Of a DNA stretch of 64,000 nucleotides, positions 20,541-31,345 are shown piece by piece. Each line of letters begins with the position of its first letter. Positions within the stretch are counted from its first letter, which is position 1. A program made the translations under genes and the position numbers. This DNA comes from Carposina sasakii (taxonomy: Eukaryota; Arthropoda; Insecta; Lepidoptera; Carposinidae). The stretch is taken from the NCBI GenBank assembly GCA_014607495.2, contig CP053152.1:14553899-14617898 (forward strand). The letters are read 5' to 3'. The notes beneath the pieces are model-generated. The model ran no database searches. It was not told the DNA's origin and saw only the letters and a program-made list of their open reading frames with translations.

Positions 20541-21309
20541 ATTAAAATTTATAAAAATATTTATTTTTTATAATTATGTTACTAGTTGCATATTAAAGGT
20601 CTGCCCACTGTACCGTATTATACCATAGCCGTAACCATTCTCCACACTCACGTAATAATAAAATCGTCTGTGGATTTGTTTCATAAAACAGCGGCCACTG
20701 GCACGTTCAATCACTAGCCATACACGTAGCGTATTCGTAACGTAACATGCACGGATCGAAAACGAATAATCTTCGAGATGTCAGCATAACAATGCCGTAG
20801 TTGATATGCTACGTGACTGACACGACCCTATTACGGTCACGGTATACGTCAAATGAGCAGACAAGATCATATCTAGTTGCAAACAAAGGTCAAAAGTTCT
20901 CTAATCGCAACTGATTGGATACCATAATAAAATTGCAATAACGGGAAGAAGTTTTCTTAGCCAAACGACAGAATTCATATTCACAGCTCAATCTGTTTGT
21001 AACCTAATGTTTTAGTTAAAGCAGTTTTATGTTAAAAGAAAATATTATGGTTATATTTTACGACCGAACAAGACGCCAAATAACATTCCCGATTATTATT
21101 CAAGATAGTAACTTTTTATTTACATATGAATATTATGTATTTACTTGAAAATAAAATGTTGCGAAGTCAGTTGTTTAATATTTACAGCTTATTTTGTATT
21201 CGATAAGATTCATGCCTTTAGCGGGTACCTATAGTAGATCTACGTGATACCCATTTTATTATTACTTTATTTTTAGATATTCCCTAATTTAAATTCGTTG
21301 CTTTCAGAT
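20541..21309. other. Unassigned DNA
   Basis: AT-rich; no repeat ends and no exon recognised. Confidence 0.35.
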
Positions 21310-21350
21310 TTAATACGAATACAAGCATATTTTACTTGTATTCGTATTAA
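21310..21350. repeat. Perfect 16-bp hairpin
   Basis: TTAATACGAATACAAG (21310-21325), 9-nt AT loop, CTTGTATTCGTATTAA (21335-21350). Function unknown. Confidence 0.6.
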
Positions 21351-21371
21351 GCCTGTCATATTCATAGTACA

Positions 21372-21625
21372 AAGCCACTAGATCAACAGTCGCAAGTGGC
21401 TAGCTACTTCAAAAGAAGCTACCTCAAATGTAGATAGCTACTTCAAAGGTAGCTACATCAAAAGTAACTACCTACTTTAAGAAAAGCTATATCAAAAGTA
21501 GCTACATCGGAAGTAGGTACAATAAAAGTACCTACATCATAGGCATCTACATCGAAAGTAGTTAGTTAAATGTAGCGGAAGTCACTAAATCAAAAGTGAC
21601 AACATCAAAACCATGTAGTGAAAAG
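21372..21625. repeat. Degenerate 15-bp minisatellite beside the exon
   Basis: About 14 imperfect units of AGCTACATCAAAAGT, for example AGCTACTTCAAAGGT, AGCTACATCAAAAGT, AGCTACATCGGAAGT and ATCTACATCGAAAGT, with a few longer units. It lies in the intron just past the donor of the minus-strand ADAM exon. Because the unit is 15 bp, it can be read through in frame for some distance. Confidence 0.75.
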
Positions 21626-21657
21626 TGAGTAAGATAACATAAGCATGCGCCACTGAC

Positions 21658-21804
21658 CGACAAGTCGCCGCCGTAGAAGGGGTGAATGACGAAGGTCTCG
21701 TTCCCGATGTGGATCACACCGGAGACACCGTTGCAGGTGTGGAAGGCGGCCGACGCTCCGGGGTAGTCCTTCACCGTGCCGTGGTAGTAACAGTGCTCGA
21801 TCTC
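21658..21804 (-). CDS. mmd: ADAM metalloprotease prodomain exon (mind-meld-like)
   Basis: The minus strand shows a pyrimidine-rich acceptor (CTATTCTTTCTAG), 147 bases without a stop, and a donor TCG/GTCAGT, giving 49 codons in phase 0 at both ends. The peptide includes [35 protein letters not shown] and [11 protein letters not shown]. The HCYYxG and TCNGxxG patterns are typical of the reprolysin (ADAM) propeptide, which keeps the zinc protease latent during secretion. NET is a possible N-glycosylation site. From memory the closest match is insect Mmd, a membrane ADAM, rather than Kuzbanian or Meltrin; the ADAM call is strong and the subfamily less so. Codons are GC-rich against AT-rich surroundings. 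Signal peptide, protease, disintegrin and membrane exons are not visible in this window, so the flanking introns are very long. Gene runs from high to low coordinates. Confidence 0.85.
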
Positions 21805-21825
21805 CTAGAAAGAATAGGAAATATG

Positions 21826-22117
21826 TGTCAAAATGAAGATGGGGAGTTGGACTTTAAAAATATTGATAGATTCAACTTGGGTAAAGTTTTTTATGACTCG
21901 ATACTACTGTGGAATCGAGCCGTACCTAATTATAGGTCAAAATAATACTCCTATGTTTGTGTTGTGTTGTTAGTGTTTAATTATTTTATTTTCCTTATGA
22001 ATGAACTAAATTTGTAATTATTTTTAAATGTGTATTAATGATATAATGGAAGTAATTGTTATCAGAATCTATGGGCCTATTACCTGAAATAAATGAATTT
22101 TGAATTTGAATTTGAAT
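21826..22117 (+). mobile_element. LINE 3' end (ACCTGAAATAAATGAATTTTGAA)
   Basis: A short open tail ends at 21945 (NLGKVFYDSILLWNRAV region), followed by an AT-rich untranslated stretch and the terminal TGGGCCTATTACCTGAAATA plus TTTGAATTTGAATTTGAA. This tail style is familiar from insect jockey-like LINEs and SINEs. It starts about 20 bp outside the ADAM exon acceptor, in the opposite orientation. Confidence 0.5.
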
Positions 22118-23629
22118 ATGTACTACAAAAACATTATCTACTTAAAGAGTGTTAAAGAAAAGCCAGACGAACTTAAATTTTACAACTAAATAGGTATTAT
22201 TTGTTCTTATATTTCCACGAAACCAGTATCCCCACAAAAACATATCCAACAAAAAAATGTCGGTACACAAACGTAAATAACCCCATAAATAATGAAGGAA
22301 AAATTGCGCCAATAATTTTATTTCAATCCCACCCATACGTATTCATGTTGACATAGCCTCCGCGGAGTTTTAAACCAAATATTACGTGTACACAAGAAAG
22401 GAGGACAAAAACATTTCATTTCGCCAGCATCCATACCCTCGGGATGAATGGAACCTTGCCGATTTCTTGCGGAACTCAGTCCGGCCTTACATTTGTGCTG
22501 TTCGCTCGTCACTGAACCAAAAAAACCTACCCTAATTGCAACTGAATATTGGGGCCATGAAACTAAAGTTTTTTCATTAAAAACTGAGCGATGTAACTTT
22601 TAAACATTATATTACAGTGTACTATTGCATGCTATGTCAGAAACGTAATACCAAACCTGATAGCATGAATATTGTAAGGTTGTTTCCGTATAAAGTCTTC
22701 ATTATGAGGTTAGTAACGACTATAAATACATACATACAATTAAAAAATTGCTGCTACAATCAAGTTCAAGAGTATATATTATTATGTAGTTTTAATGGCA
22801 CTAATAAATTAAAATATTGATACATTTGTCACCAACCGAATAAAATAATATCTTTATTACTTTAGTTTTTAATCTGTTAATAAAGTAACATGGCCTGACT
22901 GATTCATCAACACAGAGGCAAAACTACTGAAACTAGAAACGTGGTATTTGGACGGTGTGGCTTCCTTTTGAGTCGTATAGGTCCACTATTTTAACTAACA
23001 ATTTTAACAAAAATAATAAAAAACGTTCCTACGAAGAAATATTTTAACTAAATCGCATGTTTCAAAGCCCGTCTCTATCTGCCCCGCTTTCGCTCGAGTA
23101 CGATACTCGTAAATGACAAATTAGACCGGCTTACAAAACACCGCGATGCTGCCTCAAAAAATATTTTATTGAATTTCCTCATTTCATATTAAAAACGGTT
23201 AGACAGGCCTTTTGATCTTAGAAGCCATTAGCAGGGGAAACACGGAGGGATATATCAGTTTTTTTGGGTTTGTAACTCAGACCTAGAAAAATCCACCTTC
23301 GACCACTGATTGTAATAAATAAATTTAGAAATTGTAAAAAAATGAACTGTAGTATCTACTTATCTAAATTATAGTATTAAATATATGGGTGGATATATTA
23401 CACAATTTAATCAAATATCTCAGTATATTAACACTCAAGTCAATCAGATCGTCCAGTACTAGTAACATTAGTTTCTATTAATAGCTATTGATTGGCAACA
23501 AACAGACGCGATAATGAAAAACGTGCCGTCACTACGGCAGCCTGCGACAAGTTTGCCAAATTGAGCTGGGTTTGTTAAAATAACATCAATATTTTATCTT
23601 TGCTGATGTACTTTGCCTGTGCTGTTTCG
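22118..23629. other. Unassigned intronic DNA
   Basis: Mostly AT-rich. 22330-22510 is less AT-rich with a 64-codon minus-strand open frame and no recognisable domain. No supported exon. Confidence 0.35.
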
Positions 23630-23764
23630 GGGTTTCATTGGAATACCTCAGCTGCGTCTCCCTCCATGCGTGTCGTGAGAATCTATTAAGGAATTTAGGG
23701 GCGTTCTCAGAGAAGAGAAGGAGTCAGATCAGTGAGAGAACAGTTCTCTTACTGATCTGACTCC
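23630..23764. repeat. R-repeat piece and 22-bp hairpin
   Basis: 23630-23700 reads TTGGAATACCTCAGCTGCGT, CCATGCGTGTCGTGAG and AAGGAATTTAGGGGCG, as in other R fragments. It runs straight into a hairpin: GGAGTCAGATCAGTGAGAGA.. (23720-23741) against ..TCTCTTACTGATCTGACTCC (23743-23764), one mismatch and a 1-nt centre. Confidence 0.55.
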
Positions 23765-24865
23765 ATAATGCTAAGCAATATTTAGAAAACATGGCTTGCA
23801 GGTCTGGCTACTTTAATTTGTCAAATAAAACATTTTAATTATCCCTTGTCTTCTTCATTTTTATTACGTAATTCTTTTCAAAATTAGACAACTACAATGC
23901 TGTCACCGCTATGATAGATTACCGGGGGCGGCCGATGAAAATGTTAGATGCGTATTTATTACAGCGGGAATATTTTCGTTACAATGTCATTAAATTTCTT
24001 CAGACGTCGATTAATCCTGTCAGCTCAATGAGGATGCCTGTTTGATGGGCGCATCTTACTTCGAAAATAAAATCGAGAGTGGTTTATGAAAGAAAATTTA
24101 CGAAAAGTACTATTAAATAAATAAATGAATATATTATTATTATTATTCTAATATATTACTGTTAACACTTGTTTTACTTGTAAAAGTTTGGTTAGTTAGA
24201 ATCTTCTAGAGATGTGTGTGGAAAAACAGAGATGTCTACGTATTGATTATGTAAGTATTTAATAAAAATTTAACTGAAAAATTATTTAAAAATTACATAC
24301 ATAAGAAAAGTATTTAATTTATTATTTATCTAAGTACGTTTTTTTATAAAGAAAAATAATTAAGTAAATTTATTCTCTTTGTAAAAGTCGCCGAAATGTC
24401 TGGTGGTGACAGACACACCAGACACACCCTTAAAAAGTAAAAAAAAAGTAACGTGATAAAGGATACAATGACTCTGGGCCTTTCTGTGAATTCATATTGT
24501 CGCTATTCTTAGTGTTGTCAAAATACATTAATCATATGGGACAAGCTATAATAATTGTGAAAAAGACTGAAAAATCCCAACAGCAAAATGTTAAAACCTA
24601 TTAGAAACAAGGTGTAAATTTTTTCAATGCCTTTTACACAAGTGGTAGGTACGGTAAGTAGGTTTTTGACATAGTAAAAAATGTTATAAAAAATCTTGAA
24701 ATATTATTTATAAACTTGTCCATTCAAGAGGTTTTCTTAGCGTAATCCTTGTGAGCTACTTAATCGAACCAAATTAAAATAATTAAAAGAGATGTACATA
24801 TTTAAAGCTACCTTCAACTTCTGTGACAAAATGAAAGTAAAATACGCATTTAAACATACATACAT
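23765..24865. other. AT-rich unassigned DNA
   Basis: No exon or element end recognised. A CATACATACATA run precedes the RTE remnant. Confidence 0.35.
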
Positions 24866-25150
24866 AAATGATTATCCGGCAGAAGACCAAAGTGACAGAC
24901 ATAGTCTCGAAATATAGGAGACTGAAGTGGCCGTGGGCAGGCCACATCTGTCGTAGAACCAATGGACGGTGGAATAAGCGGGTTCTCGGATGGAGACTGC
25001 GCCTCGGCAAGCGTTGGGCGCCCTCCGGCCAGATGGACCGATGACTTAAAGAGGATGGCTGGTAGTGACTAGATGGCAAAAACGGGAGATCGAGCCATGT
25101 GGCGTACTCTGGGGGAGGCCTACGGCCAGCAGTCGACTGCAATAGGCTGA
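24866..25150 (+). mobile_element. RTE-type LINE, degenerate reverse transcriptase C-terminus
   Basis: The plus strand reads IIRQKTKVTDIVSKYRRLKW, then WAGHICRRTNGRWNKRVL, GWRLRLGKRW. A one-base frame change follows, giving RPPARWTDDLKRMAGSD, an in-frame TAG, and AMWRTLGEAYGQQSTAIG before a TGA at 25148-25150. The KW.WAGHI.RR..GRW and RPP.RW.DDL words mark the end of lepidopteran RTE polymerases. The final bases (GGGGGAGGCCTACGGCCAGC to AATAGGCTGA) are the same tail carried by the SINEs at 3392, 32754 and 58583. It is 5'-truncated and dead. Confidence 0.8.
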
Positions 25151-25227
25151 CTTATATGTCATAGACCTGTGTTCCCGAAATGGTGTAGCCAGAACAACCA
25201 GTATCATCCCATGTGTACCACCTGGTG

Positions 25228-25310
25228 ATGAGGGGCTTCACTAGAATACATGAGCTGCATCTCATTCCGTGCATGTCGACTAAGGAACTCGGGCATTCTC
25301 TAAGTAAGCT
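25228..25310 (+). repeat. R-repeat fragment
   Basis: TTCACTAGAATACATGAGCT, GCATGTCGACTAAGGAACTC and GGGCATTCTC match the 5' half of R at 23630, 48365 and 62640. The stretch to 25422 is otherwise unassigned. Confidence 0.5.
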
Positions 25311-25422
25311 AGCATCATGCCACTGATTATAACACCTCTCCCCGCGTTAAGCTAAACATGTCTGTGGGATCTCCTCTATAATCTTTTACCCAGGCAGCTC
25401 TGGGTATCCAATATTATTATTA

Positions 25423-25735
25423 ACTAGTGGACGCCCGCGACTCCGTCCGCGTGGAAAATGTCGAAATTATCCGGGATGAAAACATTTTCCCGGTATAAAA
25501 AGTAGCCTATATGTTAAGTGGTGTGTTAACCTGTCACAATATATTCCTGAAAACTGCATCGAAATTGGTTCAGCCGTTTCTGAGATTAGCGTGCACAAAC
25601 GCATACGACAAACCGAAAAATAGACAAAATCATTGTTTTGGGTACTATTGCTTTGATTGAGGTCTTCTATATTTTTTTTTTATATATCTTCCATGTACAG
25701 ACAGCGATCCGTTACATTTTTATTATTTTTTTAGA
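25423..25735 (+). repeat. ACTAGTGGACG repeat
   Basis: Starts ACTAGTGGACGCCCGCGACT. Lacks about 15 bases after the start (GTGGAAAATGTCGAAATTAT) compared with 11207. Ends CGATCCGTTACATTTTTATT. Confidence 0.8.
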
Positions 25736-27725
25736 TATCGGGAAATCAGTCATGTATTTATGTATGTATGTATTTACATTAGTGTGCCTAAACTTACAAA
25801 AGCTAGTTAACATCCTAAGTACAAGAAAAACACATTACGACCGGACAGACGTAAGTAACGGCTAAATTAATTATAAAAGCAATATAATTTAGTTCCCGGT
25901 TGTACTGCATTCAATGGAGTCGAGCTCACACTAATGCTGTTATGGAGGGAATCAAGTGTACTACGCGCCTTTCAGTTAAACTTGTTAGCGACTAAGTATT
26001 TCGCTAGTCGATTGGTAAATGCTTTGAAGCTAAGCAAGAGAAACAAGAGATAGGGAATTATAAAAAAGAAGAAGTATAAAAAGTGGAAGATAAGTGACCA
26101 TCAGAGGCACATTTTTATCTTTCTTCCTATCATACCCCACTAATGTTTCAAACTCCTGAGAACTAATTTTCAAAAGAACGGTAAATAAAGGGAATTCTAG
26201 TTTACGCCACTGAAGTGGTGAGATTCCGCTAGTAAAGAAGATGTTATTAAAACATGCATCCGTCAAAACGTCTCACACACAAAACAATTGCCGATTTTTC
26301 CGTCGATCGGCGTCAGGCATCCGCCCTTACTAAATTAAACAAGGTGGCGGGAAAATTCAATCCAATCTAAACTTCCTTCAATCCAATTTGAATTTCCTCA
26401 CCTTGCAGCCCCCTGTACACCTCCCCCGATAGGGAGCCAAGCAATTTATTTCGCCCTCTGTGTACGTCAATACACGTATGCCGATTTCAGGGACAAATCA
26501 TAGATACTTGATACCCAAAGTCGACGTGATATACATCCGAGAAGTCTTAAGAGGACGCCACTTGTGCGGAGATCAGGTTTTCTGACATGCGTAATAATTT
26601 TGTTTTGTCTGGATCCTGTTGATAGGTGTGTTTTTAGAAAATTCGAAGGGTAGGACTGTAGTAGGTATAACGGGTTCTATGGAACTGGAATTTTATGGTA
26701 GATTGACGTGACGATATTTTTCATTATAAAACGTCTAACTGCGAAAATTTTGTGTCGTTTTGAGTTATAATATTTCCATAAAAACGTTTTCTTCGTGAAT
26801 GACGCTTAGACATTTCATAGTTAGTTTTTAATTTGGCGTTTTATCTGTCAGGAGCGATGGACTCATCCCGAATCATATGGGACACAAAATAGGCTGACAG
26901 GTGAAATAGTTAATTTTGTCACCTCTTGGCCTCTTAATGTATGTGTATTATTTATAATATTAAGTCAATTTTAGTTTATGTATTTTCTACAGTTGAAAGA
27001 ACAATGGGGCCTAAATTTTTAAACATTAATTTGCATGAGCAAAGGCAAGATTAAGCTCCCGACGTCGTGTCACTTCAATCACTTGAACGAATCCCCACAG
27101 GCAAAGGCCACAAACTCATCAAGAACCTACCTGATCTACGCTCCAAACAAAGTCCTCTAACATTGGCGCTAGTACCTTTGTATCTCCTATGTTGTTCCAT
27201 TTATTATATTTCATTTCATAAAAATCAAAGAGACTTCGTTTTTGAATGGATACGAGTATCAACACAGAGTGCAAGCCAACATGCTATTTACCACGTTATG
27301 AGTGCGACATAAAGTCTAAAGTCACGGAAATTGTTTTCACAAAATCCAATATTATCGAGGAGCTACTCGCAGTGTGCCGTTTGCTTTGATCTGACAATTA
27401 AAGTGAGTCGCAAAGCTAATTTAGCTATCATTAAATTTTCTACAAAGTAAACAGATATCGTTATAATACTGGTCGAGTTTATGTAAATTTGCCCAATTTT
27501 GTTTGGAGTTGCGCGAGAGAATGTATAACTTTGTTTAAATAATAAACACATATATTTTTGGATATCTACTAGGTACATTTTTTTGGTTAAAGTCTCCGCT
27601 CCGTACGCATAAATGGAAATTCGGTTATTTCCGTTCCCGTGGAAATTTCGGGAATCCCTTCTTAGTGTCTGGTCTAAAATATGACGTTTCTTCTAGCTTC
27701 ACTAGTTGATGAATCAATCATTTTA
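25736..27725. other. Unassigned intronic DNA
   Basis: No exon or element end recognised. Less AT-rich at 26280-26480 (GTCGATCGGCGTCAGGCATC, AGCCCCCTGTACACCTCCC), but no reading frame with splice sites is convincing. Confidence 0.35.
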
Positions 27726-28978
27726 CTTTCTTCCTCTTCTTCAGCCTCACAGAAGGGTTTTGCCCACAGTTACTACGCTGGGCAGGCGGGTTGATGACCG
27801 TAGTGTGATTTTCGGACTATGTTGTCAGTGGGTGTCTATTAGAATACAGATTTTTAAAATATCGAATTTCATTTTACCGAAAACTATTCCACGACTTTTA
27901 ATATACATTTTTTTCATTTCATAGAATAGTTAATCTTTTAAAGTTGTTATGATTACCAGAAAAACGATACATCGAACTTACATTTCATAAAAGCATTAAG
28001 TTATCGATGAAACTATTCGTAAAAACATGTTACAATGTGTATCGGAACCCATAATACTTTTTAGTATTAATCAACTATGTAACATGCACGCAAGCATGCA
28101 AGCAAGCATACAGCATTTTTTTTTTCTATTATGTGATTTTGTTTCTATTGATTAATGTGTGATATATTTAGTGATTGTATCTTTGATTATTTTATAAACT
28201 AATGACATGACATATATATTAGAGTAAATGGCTACTTCAGCCGTTCTAATAATAATCATAAATAAATCATAAATAAATCATAAATAAAGCATGCAAGCAA
28301 ACATACAGCATGCAGCAGGCATGGTTTCTGTCACGGCTCCGGCGCTGCGGGGCCCAGGCGGTCCCACGCGAGCTTATCGTCACAGATGAATGTAACGCTC
28401 ACCACCGCACCTTCGGCTTGCTGCCTCAGCCGCGGCGGCGAGCGTTGCTTCCGCCTGCTCCGCAGCTCGCGGGCCGCCTCGCCCCTCCGCGCCTACGCGC
28501 TTTTACATTGCACTCTAGGGGTAGGGCAGACAAGACTGCGTGGAGTCGGAGTAAACTGAGTCGATTTAAATACTTTTTAAAAGTAAAAACGATGTTTCAA
28601 TTATTTTGCAAACTGAAACTTACGATGAAACAAAAATATGGGTAACAAAACTTCGATGTAACATTATTTTGATAAAATGTATAAAACATGAAAACAAATA
28701 ACGATGAACTGTGTTTTTAGATAATGTATATTCAAGGAAATGAAATTGCGATGTAACCTAATTCTAGGATTTGTTAAATTAAATATTGTACTAAAAGTTA
28801 TGCGAATCGTTTTATGGGTAATGGAAATCGTTGAAAGGAATTGCGATGAAATGATGGATTCCCGTTGTCAGTACGGGAGGCGCTGCTGCCCACCTCCCGG
28901 AAACCCTTAATCGCCACGTACGATACCCACGGGCAGGCAGGGGTGGTACAAACTCTACTCTGCCGGCATCACGCGGCA
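27726..28978 (-). mobile_element. RTE-tailed SINE split by a 1,034-bp insertion
   Basis: 27726-27829 holds the tail side (TTCTTCTTCAGCCT, then CTGGGCAGGCGGGTTGATGA), missing about 60 bases. 28864-28978 holds the head side (GGGAGGCGCTGCTGCCCACC, ACGATACCCACGGGCAGG, ACGCGGCA). The two halves meet at GTTGTCAGT, which is present on both sides of the intervening DNA. Confidence 0.65.
27830..28863. mobile_element. Unclassified 1,034-bp insertion with 9-bp duplication
   Basis: It is flanked by GTTGTCAGT at 27821-27829 and 28864-28872. It begins GGGTGTCTATTAG and ends GATGGATTCCC, sharing only GGG/CCC as inverted ends. It contains two GCATGCAAGCAA-CATACAGCA words about 190 bp apart, four CATAAATAAAT units (28256-28288), and a GC-rich block at 28315-28560 with an open frame. 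That block resembles GC-rich lepidopteran repeats, not a known protein. A 9-bp duplication is seen with Mutator-like elements, but the class is open. Confidence 0.45.
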
Positions 28979-29393
28979 TATTACTTTATTTATATTATAT
29001 GATTGTATTTATTATTATATGATATATTACTAACGTAACACGATGAAGTCAAGTTGTTTCCTAAAATATTCCAATAGTGAGTAACTTATTTAGCCGAGGC
29101 GGTTTTTCATTTCGACTTGAAAAGTTGCTGATTTATCTATTCATTTCTCACTAAAAGCTCAATTTATGAATGAGAGCGGGACTTCCGAGAATGGTTTTCT
29201 GGGATGATATTATATTATAACAATAGTGTCGAATATAATGCTAAGCGTGAAATGGTAATACTTTACAAACATTTATAGTGTTGCGTAGGATAAAGACTTT
29301 TTATAAAAAAAATAAAGATAGTAACTTTAACGTCTATTTTTGAATGTGAAATATATTAGGAAAAACATAATTTTAGATTACGGCCATAAAATA
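28979..29393. other. AT-rich unassigned DNA
   Basis: Nothing recognised. Confidence 0.35.
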
Positions 29394-29658
29394 TACAGGG
29401 TGTAACAAAAAGGGTATGTTAAGCGAAAAGCTATGTAAATAGCCCACTATAGAGAACCTATCTACAAAATTTGAGACTCGAAATCACATTTTTATTTTTT
29501 AAGATTGTATGAAAATTCCTGAGATATTTATAAATTCTCCATACTATCGGGAAAAATAAACATATGATTTCGGGTCTCAAATTTTGTAGATAGGTTCTCT
29601 ACAGTGGGCTATTTACATAGCTTTTCGCTTAATATACCCTTTTTGTTACACCCTGTAT
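29394..29658 (+). mobile_element. MITE E (CAGGGTGTAACAAAAAGGG), complete copy
   Basis: The 261-bp element 29396-29656 is almost one palindrome: CAGGGTGTAACAAAAAGGGT mirrors ACCCTTTTTGTTACACCCTG, and the arms pair for roughly 105 bp with about 50 bp between. TA flanks both ends. Copies are at 39794, 62915 (reverse) and, diverged, 31103. Confidence 0.85.
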
Positions 29659-29956
29659 AAGAAAAACATTTTAAAACTTTATTTGTATAATCGCTATATT
29701 CTCACATCTTGAACCAAAATGTCGTCCCGTATATCTATTGCCGATTTCAGTGATATATCTCACTTCGACAATCTTGAAATTTGTTACAGGTGTGGATGCA
29801 AACGAGGCGGAATTTACCGGTTTTTCCTCACAAAATGCCTACATTTTTCTACAGGGAAATGTTTATGTGACTTACAGGTTTACATTATAGATGTTCTGTG
29901 TTATTAGTTGTGAGCGGTGCATCTGATTTTATTGGGAAAATGTAACATTAATAACG

Positions 29957-30295
29957 ACTAGTGGACGCCTGCGACTCCGTCCGCGTGGACTACAGAAAAA
30001 ACAAGATGTCGAAATTATCCGGCATAAAAACATTTTTCCGAGATAAAAAGTAGCCTATATCTTAAGTGGGACCTGTCACAATATATTCCTGAAAACTGCA
30101 TCGAAATCGGTTCAGCCGTTTCTGAGATTAGCCTGCACAAACGCACAGACAAACCGACAAACAGACAAAAAATCCAAAAATCATCGTTTTGGGTTCTATT
30201 GCGTTGATAAAAGTCTCCTATAATATTTTTCCTCATATATCTTCCATGTACAGACAGTGATCCGTTACATTTTTATTATATGTTTAGATAGATGA
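29957..30295 (+). repeat. ACTAGTGGACG repeat, full-length
   Basis: ACTAGTGGACGCCTGCGACT at the start, TCGGTTCAGCCGTTTCTGAG and TCCATGTACAGACAGTGATC inside, TTATATGTTTAGATAGAT at the end. It is a good reference copy. Confidence 0.8.
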
Positions 30296-30332
30296 AGGAC
30301 AACTTGCAAGTAGGTATAGGTATAAGTTATTA

Positions 30333-30545
30333 GACGACCAATTTGTGCAATTGGTAGTAACTCTACCTGGTCCTGGGTTCGAATCCCGCTCGGTGCAAAC
30401 ATTGATATAAAGAATATCCATGTTTTTTTCAAGTAAAAGATGTTTCTACTACAATTTTTTTTTATATAAGCACCGTTCTTAGTGATCTTAGTGTGGAACT
30501 AGATTAATGTATTGTGAAGTATGTGAATATGTGAAAATCTAGTAT
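30333..30545 (+). mobile_element. tRNA-headed SINE, type T1 copy 2
   Basis: GACGACCAATTTGTGCAATT, GGTAG and GGGTTCGAATCCCGC provide an A-like box and a perfect B box. It shares GTGCAAACATTGAT and GATCTTAGTGTGGAACTAGA with 18789-19010. Confidence 0.7.
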
Positions 30546-31102
30546 GCACTCATATTGACGATAAACTGCACTGTTTTTGTTTTTTTTTTTACAAAAATAG
30601 CTTTTCCCGTTAAATTTGAAAAACGCCATTCTGGTATCTACACGGCCGTAATTTCCGAACGATCGGGTACTCACTGTTAGCAATATACAACGCTCTATCC
30701 CTTTCTCGCAGCTGTTAAATAAGCAGTATAGATATACTATGCTGAATTCACAGCTTCGTGTTTCGATAAGGTGTTCGGATTATGAACGAAAACGTCGAAT
30801 GCATTTATCGTTCCAAAAAGGTGTAATATTACTTTAGGAAGTAACAAGTCGACGTTGAAAGTGGCTCCCCCGTGAATCGCAAGCTCTTACGTGGTGAAGT
30901 CGTCACCCGATTCGATTCCCTGTGTTTTACGAGAGTACCCGAGATATCTTAGCAGTTTGTATAGTAAAAGTGAGCATACGAGTATACGAGCTCCTAAATG
31001 GGCTTTCTCGATGATTTTAGGCTGAGGCGTTAATACGTCGAGTTTAAATTTTTCCGCGATATAGTTGGTATAGGATATATGAGTGCGTCTAGCCTCATAT
31101 AT
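30546..31102. other. Unassigned DNA
   Basis: No gene or repeat recognised. Confidence 0.35.
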
Positions 31103-31345
31103 TTACAATACAGAGGGAATATGTTAAGCGAACAGCTATGAATATAACCCACTATAGAGTAGAGAAGCTATTCACAAGAGAGTCGAAATCACATGTTAAT
31201 TTTTTCATATAGTATGGACAAATTCCTAAGCAACTTAGAAATGTTCTGCCTTGAAAAATATATATGTGATTCCGAGTCTCATAACTTGTGCATTGGTTCT
31301 TTATAAGTGGGCTGTATTTATAGATTTTCGCTTAATATACTCCTA
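31103..31345. mobile_element. MITE E, old diverged copy
   Basis: GGGAATATGTTAAGCGAACA and AACCCACTATAGAG on the left, GTGGGCTGTATTTATAGATT and TCGCTTAATATAC on the right match the arms of 29394-29658. The terminal CAGGGTG is decayed. Confidence 0.55.

Noticed and set aside
21682..21945. 87-codon plus-strand open frame
   Set aside because: Its first half is antisense to the ADAM exon; only its end belongs to a LINE 3' tail.
24783..25142. 119-codon minus-strand open frame
   Set aside because: Antisense shadow of the RTE LINE remnant.
28310..28645. 111-codon GC-rich open frame as a gene
   Set aside because: Low-complexity Arg/Ala/Leu/Pro-rich translation inside a bounded insertion; resembles repeat-derived open frames.
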